A stretch of 8,637 nt of DNA, taken from the NCBI GenBank assembly GCA_007128495.1, contig SKXH01000016.1:1-8637 (forward strand), read 5' to 3'. Positions 1 to 6,087 of this stretch are shown in pieces. The DNA comes from Bacteroidota bacterium (lineage in GTDB: Bacteria; Bacteroidota; Ignavibacteria; T3Sed10-11). Both the position numbers and the translations under genes were made by a program. The notes below the pieces were generated by a model. It was not told the origin of the DNA. It did not search any database and saw only the letters and a list, made by a program, of their open reading frames with translations. Within the stretch, counting starts at the first letter, position 1. Each line of letters starts with the position of its first letter.

Positions 1-899
1 ATGCCGGCTATATCCGCGCGGGCGCCGATGGTTGCAAGAAGCAGGTAGAAGAAGAAACTGCCCACAGAGGACGCGCCTGCAAACTCGAGATCGGATAAGC
101 GGGTGAACGATAGCACAATGCCGATCAAGCTCGATAGAATGATAGCCCATCCGAAGGATGTAAGAACAGCTCCGACATCGGGCAGATATTCCCCGATGTT
201 TACCATAGCATATCCGACACCGAACCCGACCGCAAGCATTGTGATGAGATCGATATACTTTAACGGTCGCCGTTTGGTATCGTACAAATTTTTCATTCGT
301 TTGTTCAATTCATCAACTATCGACCGGTCAACTTTGTTTTTTTCATCCAAACGGTTCTGAAATACCGAAAGGGCGATAACGATCCCCATCCAGCCGTACC
401 CGACGATCGTATCGACAACAATGATCGGGCCGAGCATCGCTTCGGGGGTTCCGACGCTTGTTGCAACCGCAACCATATTTGCGCTTCCTCCGATCCAGCT
501 TCCCGTGAGCGCTCCGATGCCTTTCCACGCTTCTTCGGGAAGCCAGAATTGCAGTATCGAGAACGATATGATGGCGCCGAGAGCGATGCCGAGCGTACCT
601 GCAAGTACGGTGAGAACCGCCTTGCCGCCGAGCTTTGCGAGTGCCGGTACATTGGCAGAAAGAAGCATCAAAACCAGAGCCGTCGGGAGCATATACGTTC
701 GTATCCAGAGATAGAGGTCGTGATCCTGTGGAATGATCCCGATATTGGATGAGATCATCGGCAGAAAATAGACCCAGATCACGGGTGGAAGATATTTAAA
801 AAACGGCGCAACAAATTTGAGTTCACTGATCCGGTACAGTACGCCGATCAGTATAATGAGGTAGACAAGTACACCGGTACCATCGGTAATAAGAGACAA
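1..899 (-). CDS. DUF819 family integral membrane protein (C-terminus cut by window edge)
   Basis: The reverse strand reads open for 299 codons from a TTG at 899 to the window edge. I chose this TTG because an AGGAG (909-905) sits 5 nt upstream; a nearby ATG is out of frame. The product is very hydrophobic, with several membrane segments (about residues 8-22, 38-50, 68-82, 94-118 and more after 210). A polar, charged loop of about 30 residues lies near 185-215. The glycine/small-residue motif GSWIGGSANMVAVA (133-146) and the late TIGARAD stretch near 291-297 are what I recognise as DUF819 (YjcL-like) proteins, usually about 390-400 residues. About a quarter is therefore missing off the left edge. 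DUF819 proteins look like secondary carriers but their substrate is not established. The gene is divergent from rocD, so a shared regulatory region is possible. Family assignment is fairly sure; function is unknown. Confidence 0.82.
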   Translation of the reverse strand, partial: MSLITDGTGVLVYLIILIGVLYRISELKFVAPFFKYLPPVIWVYFLPMISSNIGIIPQDHDLYLWIRTYMLPTALVLMLLSANVPALAKLGGKAVLTVLAGTLGIALGAIISFSILQFWLPEEAWKGIGALTGSWIGGSANMVAVATSVGTPEAMLGPIIVVDTIVGYGWMGIVIALSVFQNRLDEKNKVDRSIVDELNKRMKNLYDTKRRPLKYIDLITMLAVGFGVGYAMVNIGEYLPDVGAVLTSFGWAIILSSLIGIVLSFTRLSDLEFAGASSVGSFFFYLLLATIGARADIAG

Positions 900-1119
900 G
901 GAAACTCCTGAACATTAAAAGAAATGATTTGACTCTCTAATGTACAAAATTTATAACTTTTTTTAAAGTTTGAAGAATTCGCCGTCTTTTCGTATTTTAT
1001 AGTATGTAAGAATGGGTATCCGGTTTCTCACACCCGCAACAACCGGATACGTAATTCCCCGCGGTTATCCATTCCCGCACTGTATTGTAGATTAATTGAA
1101 CTATATAGAGGAGATATGT
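900..1119. promoter_or_regulatory. Divergent intergenic region between the DUF819 gene and rocD
   Basis: These 220 bases hold the start regions of both flanking genes. On the + strand a weak promoter-like pair TTGAAG (970-975) and TATTTT (993-998) has a 17-bp spacer; TATAGT at 998-1003 is an alternative -10. The rocD start is set by GAGGAG at 1108-1113, 6 nt before the ATG at 1120. A TTG further upstream (1096) is also in frame but has no ribosome site. On the - strand the DUF819 TTG has its own AGGAG. The promoter elements are poor matches and are offered as guesses. The hairpin at 1010-1074 is listed separately. Confidence 0.35.
1010..1074 (+). promoter_or_regulatory. Structured leader candidate upstream of rocD
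   Basis: GTATCCGGTT (1016-1025) and AACCGGATAC (1041-1050) form a perfect 10-bp inverted repeat around a 15-nt loop. Immediately outside, GAATGG (1010-1015) can pair with CCATTC (1069-1074), enclosing the first stem with an 18-nt bulge on the 3' side. The element ends about 45 nt before the rocD ATG and is not followed by a U-tract, so it is not a simple terminator. It could be a structured mRNA leader or a protein-binding palindrome. It matches no riboswitch class I can name. Confidence 0.4.
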
Positions 1120-2307
1120 ATGAACACACAGGAATATATCCGTCTTGAGGATCAGTACGGTGCTCATAATTACCATCCCCTTGATGTTGTCATCGAACGC
1201 GGCGAAGGAATATGGGTTTACGATGTGGAAGGTAAGAAGTATCTTGATTTTCTTGCCGCGTATTCCGCGGTCAATCAGGGACACTGTCATCCGAAAATTG
1301 CCGAAACAGCGCGTGAGCAGATTGCTCAACTTACACTTACCTCACGGGCATTTCGTAATAAACAATTACCGCTTCTTTATAAAGACCTTCACGATATTTC
1401 CGGTATGGATATATCGCTGCCGATGAACTCGGGCGCCGAAGCAGTCGAAACGGCGATCAAAGCTGCACGAAAATGGGGATACACGAAAAAAAATATCCCG
1501 GATAACAAGGCCGAGATCATCGTGTGCTCGAGTAATTTTCATGGTCGTACCACAACCGTCATAAGTTTTTCGACCGATGAGGATTTTCGCCGGGGTTTCG
1601 GTCCGTTTACTCCGGGCTTTAAGGTAATTCCCTTTGGCGATGCAAAGGCACTTGAGGAAGCGATCACACCGAATACGGCTGCTTTTCTTGCCGAACCGAT
1701 CCAGGGTGAAGCCGGCGTCAGGATTCCCCCCGATGGTTTTCTCAAACAGGCACAGGAAATATGCGAGAAAAATAACGTACTCTTTATTCTCGATGAGATC
1801 CAGTCGGGACTCGGGCGTGCCGGCAAGATGTTTGCCTATCAGCATGAGGATGTGCAGCCGGATGCCGTCATAATCGGTAAAGCGTTGTCGGGTGGTTTCT
1901 ATCCGGTCTCGGCGGTATTATCGAAGAAAGAAGTGCTCGGTGTATTTAATCCGGGTGAACATGGCAGTACGTTCGGCGGTAATCCGCTCGGCTGTGCAAT
2001 TGCACGGGCTGCACTCAAGGTAATTCAGGAAGAAAAACTGGTCGAAAACTCGGCTGAGTTAGGAGCATACTTCCTGAACAAATTAAAAGAATTGAAGAGC
2101 TCAAAAATTAAGGAAGTTCGCGGCCGCGGATTGTGGATCGGTCTCGAGTTAACCGAAAAAGCACGGCCATATTGCGAAAAGTTAAAGGATGAAGGAATGC
2201 TGTGCAAAGAGACTCACGATACCGTGATCCGTTTTGCACCACCGCTCATAATCAAGAAAGAAGATCTTGATTGGGCATTTGAACGGATTAAGAAAGTGAT
2301 AGAGTGA
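1120..2307 (+). CDS. rocD: Ornithine aminotransferase (ornithine--oxo-acid transaminase)
   Basis: The gene encodes 395 residues, a normal length for RocD. It is a cytosolic PLP enzyme that transfers the delta-amino group of ornithine to 2-oxoglutarate, giving glutamate semialdehyde/P5C and glutamate in arginine-ornithine-proline metabolism. The fold-type I class-III aminotransferase signature is complete: LDEIQSGLGR with PLP-pyridine Asp225, and the PLP-lysine motif GKALSGG with Lys254. Residues that separate OAT from other class-III enzymes are also present: Tyr18 and Tyr48 (human Tyr55 and Tyr85), FHGR with Arg143 (human Arg180), and EPIQGEAG with Glu192 and Glu197 (human 230 and 235). Spacing to the human enzyme is nearly constant. 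The start at 1120 follows GAGGAG with 6-nt spacing. The gene stands alone on its strand, is divergent from the DUF819 gene, and is followed within 10 bp by repeat copy 1. Confidence 0.96.
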   Translation: MNTQEYIRLEDQYGAHNYHPLDVVIERGEGIWVYDVEGKKYLDFLAAYSAVNQGHCHPKIAETAREQIAQLTLTSRAFRNKQLPLLYKDLHDISGMDISLPMNSGAEAVETAIKAARKWGYTKKNIPDNKAEIIVCSSNFHGRTTTVISFSTDEDFRRGFGPFTPGFKVIPFGDAKALEEAITPNTAAFLAEPIQGEAGVRIPPDGFLKQAQEICEKNNVLFILDEIQSGLGRAGKMFAYQHEDVQPDAVIIGKALSGGFYPVSAVLSKKEVLGVFNPGEHGSTFGGNPLGCAIARAALKVIQEEKLVENSAELGAYFLNKLKELKSSKIKEVRGRGLWIGLELTEKARPYCEKLKDEGMLCKETHDTVIRFAPPLIIKKEDLDWAFERIKKVIE

Positions 2308-2315
2308 TATTTCTA

Positions 2316-2427
2316 TGTGCGACGCACCTGCCCGTTGTGGGAAGTAGTAATGATGGAGATTACTTAAGATCGTGTAATATAAGGGTGCGTCGCACATTCG
2401 GGCATTTTTTCTATGTTCTGCTAACCC
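2316..2427 (+). repeat. Intergenic palindromic repeat, copy 1 (direct)
   Basis: This copy has three blocks shared exactly with copy 2. Block A is 25 bp (2316-2340), containing GTGCGACGCAC and ending CCCGTTGTGG. Block B is 16 bp (2379-2394), ATAAGGGTGCGTCGCA. Block C is 15 bp (2413-2427), ATGTTCTGCTAACCC. The sequence between blocks is not conserved. The 11-mer in A is itself almost self-complementary, and A and B are inverted relative to each other, so the unit can fold as one long stem or two small hairpins. CGGGCA followed by six T (2399-2410) could pair with TGCCCG at 2329-2334 and may help end rocD transcription. It starts 8 bp after the rocD stop. Confidence 0.8.
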
Positions 2428-2432
2428 ACCAC

Positions 2433-2801
2433 AGTATGCCAGGAAACAAATACTAAAAACAATTATTTTGATATCCAATAATTTTGACAAAGATAAAACC
2501 GGGTATTTAAAAGTCAAAATAATTAATGCTTTGGTTGCCAGTGATTTTGTTACATTGATGTAGATGCACATAATAAGACCCTGCAGTCCGTTTATTTTTC
2601 TTGACATTAATATAGAAAAACTATAATTTCCCACAACATTCCTCGCTCCCGAAAGACACGCCAAAATTCTGACCTTGGGACGAGAAAATTTTCAGCAAGG
2701 GGTACCACATGTAACGATAATATAAGTAATGACCATTTTTGAGGTTTATCAACCAATTTAATCACCTGTTAAAATCGCATTTGTAGGTAAGGAGGTTGAA
2801 A
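2433..2801. other. AT-rich spacer with promoter-like and repeated sites, no long gene
   Basis: No convincing long reading frame lies here; a reverse-strand frame across it has no family-like features and overlaps rocD. The stretch contains a half-site repeated three times: AATTATTTTGAT (2461-2472), AATAATTTTGAC (2477-2488), and an inverted GTCAAAATAATT (2513-2524). It also holds the promoter at 2601-2627. The expected transcript leader (about 2635-2801) has short inverted repeats, such as CTCGCTCCC (2642-2650) against GGGACGAG (2678-2685), that could fold. I see no known RNA family in it. Confidence 0.5.
2601..2627 (+). promoter_or_regulatory. Near-consensus sigma70-type promoter
   Basis: TTGACA (2601-2606) and TATAAT (2622-2627) are both perfect consensus hexamers. 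The spacer is 15 bp, two short of the optimum. Initiation would fall near 2634, about 170 nt before the small ORF at 2802 and about 380 nt before the beta-barrel gene at 3014. It could therefore drive both. The short spacer may mean weak or activator-dependent use, and AT-rich sequence yields such matches by chance. Confidence 0.45.
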
Positions 2802-2939
2802 ATGTCTCCCGCTGCAAATACCGGTTGTACCTACTGTAACCAGCAACACGCCGTCCCATTACATACTTTCTCTCAACATAGTATTGCGTGTGTAAGAAAT
2901 GCACTGCGATTCATTTCTGAGTTTTATGCCAATAATTAA
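2802..2939 (+). CDS. Small Cys/His-rich protein, 45 residues, unrecognised
   Basis: An ATG at 2802 is preceded by TAAGGAGG (2788-2795) at 6-nt spacing, the best ribosome site in the window. The frame runs 45 codons to TAA at 2937-2939. The product has Cys9, Cys12, His16, His21, His26 and Cys30, beginning with CTYCNQQH (residues 9-16). This could bind a metal, although the spacing matches no zinc-finger or zinc-ribbon family I can name. The C-terminal 15 residues look amphipathic (RNALRFISEFY). There is no signal peptide or membrane segment. The gene lies between a promoter and a beta-barrel gene starting 75 bp later in the same direction, inside the repeat-bounded block. It could instead be the remnant of a longer gene. 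Translation is likely; function is unknown. Confidence 0.5.
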   Translation: MSPAANTGCTYCNQQHAVPLHTFSQHSIACVRNALRFISEFYANN

Positions 2940-3013
2940 AGAAATAGAATAAATGCGAAACCACGCCATATTCAACCCCATAATCAACCAACAAAATTCA
3001 ACAGGAGTCCATT

Positions 3014-3640
3014 ATGAAACGAGTAATATATGCAGTATTGGTGATGATCATATCGATCAATTTTGCCATGGCAGAAACTCCAATTACACCGAAAATAAAT
3101 GAGGGCGATCGTGCAATTCTTTTTAGCTTTTCAGGGCTTGGTGTATTTGGAATAGGTGGAATAGATATAGGTTCGGATAACCAGTCCCTGGCCGGTATCG
3201 GTGGTTTATATTATATAAATGAAGATATTGGTATCCGTTTGGGTCTTCATATATGGCGAAGCGGAATGACACCGGCAACGGGTGACAATAAACAATCCCA
3301 GACTACTATTGGTTTTTCTCCGGGTGTACAATATCATCTGTTTACCTCCGGTCCTGTTACGGTATATACAGGCGGGCAGGTTTTTTACGGTAGAGGTAGT
3401 GATAAACAAGAAGGAACTACGTTCGATAGTGAGACTACTGCAAGTACCTTTGGATTGAGCGGAATATTTGGATTTCAGTATTTTATCTTCCATCAAATGA
3501 GTTTTTCCGCAGAATACCGGCTGGGGTTTGATAGATCATCGAGCAAAACCACCGTTGGTGATACGACGACCGAGCACCCGACATTTACCAATTTCGGTAT
3601 TTCGGCCTATTCATTAACTCTTGCTGTATTTTTTAATTAA
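3014..3640 (+). CDS. Outer-membrane beta-barrel (porin-like) protein
   Basis: The gene encodes 208 residues. The start follows AGGAG (3003-3007) with 6-nt spacing. The N-terminus is a Sec signal peptide: Lys-Arg at 2-3, a hydrophobic core, and an Ala-Met-Ala cleavage site before Glu21. The mature protein is rich in Gly, aromatic residues and short strands of alternating hydrophobicity (for example around IGIRLGLHIW and VTVYTGGQVFYG). Polar, Thr/Ser-rich loops lie between them, and the end is rich in aromatics (VFFN). This is the pattern of the OMP beta-barrel superfamily, probably an 8-strand barrel. It has no cysteine. The role cannot be read from sequence: adhesin, small porin or stress OMP are all possible. 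It is bracketed by the repeat copies and is probably co-transcribed with the small ORF at 2802. Confidence 0.75.
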   Translation: MKRVIYAVLVMIISINFAMAETPITPKINEGDRAILFSFSGLGVFGIGGIDIGSDNQSLAGIGGLYYINEDIGIRLGLHIWRSGMTPATGDNKQSQTTIGFSPGVQYHLFTSGPVTVYTGGQVFYGRGSDKQEGTTFDSETTASTFGLSGIFGFQYFIFHQMSFSAEYRLGFDRSSSKTTVGDTTTEHPTFTNFGISAYSLTLAVFFN

Positions 3641-3662
3641 AAGGAAGAAATGCTGATTTACA

Positions 3663-3765
3663 TGTGCGACGCACCTGCCCGTTGTGGAAGATACAGTATA
3701 TGCAGTAATCTCACAATGTCTTGAATAAGGGTGCGTCGCATCCTTATTCAATGTTCTGCTAACCC
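3663..3765 (+). repeat. Intergenic palindromic repeat, copy 2 (direct)
   Basis: Blocks A (3663-3687), B (3725-3740) and C (3751-3765) are identical to those of copy 1, in the same order and orientation; A-to-B spacing differs by 1 nt and the intervening bases differ. The B region here has gained extra symmetry: TTGAATAAGG (3721-3730) and CCTTATTCAA (3742-3751) flank the palindromic core, giving a long stable hairpin. The copy starts 23 bp after the stop of the beta-barrel gene and could act in 3'-end formation. Confidence 0.8.
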
Positions 3766-3772
3766 CCACTAA

Positions 3773-3852
3773 TGTGCGACGCACTCTTTACTTATACACG
3801 TGCTGCTAACGATTAAATATATGCTGATTTATACGGGCAAGTGCGTCGCACA
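3773..3852 (-). repeat. Intergenic palindromic repeat, copy 3 (inverted, partial)
   Basis: Read on the - strand, 3852-3833 matches the first 20 bases of block A with one mismatch, and 3784-3774 matches the B core GTGCGTCGCAC. The A-to-B-core distance is 68 nt, against 69 and 68 in copies 1 and 2. A shortened C-like GTTAGCAG lies inside at 3810-3803. With copy 2 it makes a composite of about 190 bp (3663-3852) whose outer 20 bp are inverted repeats of each other. ATGCTGATTTA occurs just outside copy 2 (3650-3660) and again inside this copy (3821-3831). Confidence 0.7.
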
Positions 3853-3871
3853 ATACGTATACAATAATAAA

Positions 3872-3906
3872 AAAAAGCTCCCGAAAAGTAATTCCGGGAG
3901 CTTTTT
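3872..3906. terminator. Bidirectional intrinsic terminator between convergent genes
   Basis: AAAAAGCTCCCG (3872-3883) and CGGGAGCTTTTT (3895-3906) form a perfect 12-bp stem around an 11-nt loop. A G+C-rich core and a T-run follow on both strands. It sits 20 bp beyond the stop of the - strand beta-barrel gene at 3926 and downstream of the + strand one, so it can end transcripts from both sides. Confidence 0.92.
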
Positions 3907-3925
3907 ATTACAACTAACTTTTAAT

Positions 3926-4444
3926 TTAGAGTTTAAACCGGATACCTCCTGAAATTATAAACGGTGTGCCGCCGATCGTTGAGAGTTTTGCTTCTCCAAA
4001 TAACAGAAAGTTACCTAAGTCATAATCTACACCGCCGCCTAAATTCAAACCTGATGTAGAGACAGATGCAGAGCCGAATTGACCGAGATCAAAAGACCAA
4101 CGCCAAATTCCTAAACCCGCTAATGCATATACGCCTAACCCGTCTTCATTAATAAACAAGTAATGTCCCTCAATATTAATTTGGGTCGGAGAAAAATCTC
4201 CAAAGTAGAGTGATATACCCAAACCAGCTCTTATCTCGTCGGTGATTGAATAAAATCCGTTTCCGTTTATACCAATTTCAGCATCCCCTAGTTCACCTAC
4301 ACCTGTGGTTAAGACCAATCCACCACCTACTATAATATCTCCCTCTTGGGTTACCGGTTGTGCATTTGCTCCGGACTGCGGAGTAAATAAAAAGAATACT
4401 GCCAGAATTAAACCTAAAGCAGTTACACTGTGTAATTTTTGCAT
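3926..4444 (-). CDS. Outer-membrane beta-barrel protein
   Basis: The gene encodes 172 residues from an ATG at 4444, with AGAGG (4455-4451) 6 nt upstream. The signal peptide has a hydrophobic core (residues 9-21) and an Ala-Asn-Ala cleavage site before Gln29. The mature chain of about 144 residues is Gly-rich with regularly spaced amphipathic strands (IRAGLGISLYFG, GVYALAGLGIWRW, FLLFGEAKLS). It ends in GGIRFKL, a typical beta-signal-like final strand. This fits a small 8-strand barrel of the OMP beta-barrel family. It shares only the general pattern with the barrel at 3014-3640 and is convergent with it. No function can be assigned. A 7-bp inverted repeat TTGATTT/AAATCAA (4476-4482 and 4490-4496) lies just upstream and might be an operator. 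Confidence 0.78.
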   Translation of the reverse strand: MQKLHSVTALGLILAVFFLFTPQSGANAQPVTQEGDIIVGGGLVLTTGVGELGDAEIGINGNGFYSITDEIRAGLGISLYFGDFSPTQINIEGHYLFINEDGLGVYALAGLGIWRWSFDLGQFGSASVSTSGLNLGGGVDYDLGNFLLFGEAKLSTIGGTPFIISGGIRFKL

Positions 4445-4567
4445 AATGTACCTCTTTGTTAAATGATACGTTTAGTTGATTTGGGACAAAAATCAATATA
4501 ATCTATCATGAGCGATTTTGAGAATATAATCAATTATTAGTAAAAGCACAAAATAAATTTTCATTAC

Positions 4568-5226
4568 TTATTGTAAAATAGGAACAATGAATTTACCTAT
4601 ATATAACAACTCATCGTCAGTTTCAAGTCTCCAGTAATAAATACCGAATTCCATATCTGACGAATATACAACATTTGTATCATTTCTTGATGTGTCCCAG
4701 ATCACGTTTTCGATGTTATCGAAAAAATCACATTGCCGGTTATTTCTTCATCCGGTTGGGGAGTATGTACCAGTATCATGTGTGCCCGTAAGGCCTGATC
4801 CACGAGGTTTTAATAGATTAAAGACGGAATGATATGGTCTTCATACAGTTCCTCCGGTGCGACCGGTTCCTGCACATGAACCTCCGGCTCGATTACATCC
4901 GGTGGCGCAGGCTCGGTCTTTTCCGGTACAAGTCCTGAGCCGACTACAATTGCGGCTGCAAGGCGCCTTATTATCCTATGGGAAGATCCGGCCGAAGTTT
5001 TTTTTTGGTCTAAATACGGATGCGGACCAAGCGGACTATAATCCTGTTCGCTTACCAGATTGTAGACTTCCTGAATTGAGTGCTTGCATTGCAGGCATTC
5101 TTGTACGTGGTCGAGAACCACGTCCGGCAGCCCGGATAATTTTTCAATTTTTAAGGCATCGACATACAAATAAACTGCATCATCGGTCAAATGCCTGTCG
5201 GATGAAAATAAGGTTATTTCAGGCAA
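4568..5226 (-). pseudogene. Zinc anti-sigma factor gene, apparently disrupted (internal stop plus frameshift)
   Basis: The intact first part encodes 138 residues to a TAA at 4812-4810. Its N-terminal region is a zinc-finger anti-sigma domain: His40, Cys44 and Cys47 in HVQECLQC (HX3CX2C). A short hydrophobic stretch (89-100) and a Pro/Glu-rich linker follow. The same frame continues past the stop (NLVDQALRAH...DEEITGNVIF), then needs one extra T in the T6 run (A6 on the + strand, 4722-4727) to enter a frame ending with DMEFGIYYWRLETDDELLYI, stopping at 4570-4568. That tail looks like the C-terminal domain of longer anti-sigma-like proteins. The likely ancestral codon at the stop is CAA. The start is TTG, bounded by an in-frame TAG two codons upstream, with a weak ribosome site. 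It follows the sigma gene by 39 bp. Sequencing error is an alternative to real decay. Confidence 0.68.
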
Positions 5227-5265
5227 ATACTATTCGGCTTTTTTGGATACTACTAATAATATATA

Positions 5266-6045
5266 TTATATGGAAGTTCTGGAATGGAGATTTTTATTCC
5301 GGAATTGGAATAAAATTTTTAAGGTTTCCTTCTCGTAATGGGCAGTTTTCGGATCACCGTTCAATAACCCGATAATTTCATTAATTTTTGCAGCAATCCA
5401 TTTTCGGAGAGCATCGGCGGTATTTTTCTTCCGGTCGTATTTATTTATAAAATATGTCAATGCTCCATAAAGTTCTTTATCCGTCTTTTTGTCGTGATCT
5501 GAAGCAGGGGTACATTGGTGTACTAATTTTTCCACATCCTTTCGGTTCGCTTCCGGATAGAGGGACAAAATCTCATCTTCCTTGAAACCGGCGCCGCAAA
5601 GTATTTTCAGGAAAAGTTCAATACGGGGCCGGCTTTTGTTATACATAGATAATATGGCGTCTAGCCGCCGGCTTTCTTCCTCGATAATAATGTTACTTTC
5701 TGCATCCGCATTTTCGGTTACATCTAATGATGAAATGTCAATTCCCGTACTCTCCCGGTTTCGGGATCTGTTTTTCCGGGAGTATTCCAGGCAGAGGTTG
5801 TGGATGATTTTCGACAAATAGGTTGCGACGTAGTAATTCCGGTTGTATTGTTTTCTCATTTTTTCAATTTTGCCCGTCAGCAGTTTTTCATTGACGAATT
5901 GTACAACCTCGTCCCGATCGTGATACGTAAAAAATCCGGTGAGGACAAATTTGTTGACGACATATTGAATGGTTTTCTGATGTGTTTCTACAAACCTGCG
6001 GGGATCGTTAAAAAGAAGATGTATGTCATGATCGTTGTTTCGCAC
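5266..6045 (-). CDS. Sigma-70-like (ECF-type) RNA polymerase sigma factor, divergent
   Basis: The gene encodes 259 residues from a GTG at 6045; no clear ribosome site precedes it, so the start is uncertain. Residues about 15-95 look like sigma region 2: an acidic/aromatic helix followed by YYVATYLSKIIHNLCLEYSR, the counterpart of the core-binding/-10 helix in ECF factors, then a basic stretch (KNRSRNR). Residues about 135-170 (RPRIELFLKILCGAGFKEDE and on) could be a region-4 helix-turn-helix. The C-terminal 80-90 residues are Lys/Asn-rich and have no usual ECF counterpart, so the protein is longer than the typical 180-200. A zinc anti-sigma gene 39 bp downstream strongly supports the call. 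It is probably in one operon with the DUF4920 lipoprotein gene upstream (42-bp gap). A perfect TTTTATTCC/GGAATAAAA hairpin (5292-5300, 5307-5315) lies inside its last codons. Confidence 0.7.
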   Translation of the reverse strand: MRNNDHDIHLLFNDPRRFVETHQKTIQYVVNKFVLTGFFTYHDRDEVVQFVNEKLLTGKIEKMRKQYNRNYYVATYLSKIIHNLCLEYSRKNRSRNRESTGIDISSLDVTENADAESNIIIEEESRRLDAILSMYNKSRPRIELFLKILCGAGFKEDEILSLYPEANRKDVEKLVHQCTPASDHDKKTDKELYGALTYFINKYDRKKNTADALRKWIAAKINEIIGLLNGDPKTAHYEKETLKILFQFRNKNLHSRTSI

Positions 6046-6087
6046 GGTACAGCCGAATAAATTTAAAAAATTAAGACGCGAAGGATA

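Noticed and set aside
2182..2664. Reverse-strand frame of 160 codons over the rocD 3' end and repeat copy 1
   Set aside because: It overlaps rocD coding sequence and a repeat, has no ribosome site and has no family-like motifs; it is a chance frame.
2316..3852. Classical CRISPR array or integron attC array
   Set aside because: Only three repeat copies occur, unevenly spaced and partly inverted, with no spacer-repeat period; the GTT/AAC cores do not match the RYYYAAC...GTTRRRY consensus and no integrase is present.
5292..5315. Hairpin TTTTATTCC/GGAATAAAA as an operon terminator
   Set aside because: It lies inside the sigma coding sequence and its stem is AT-rich; it may be chance or attenuating, but there is not enough support to call a terminator.
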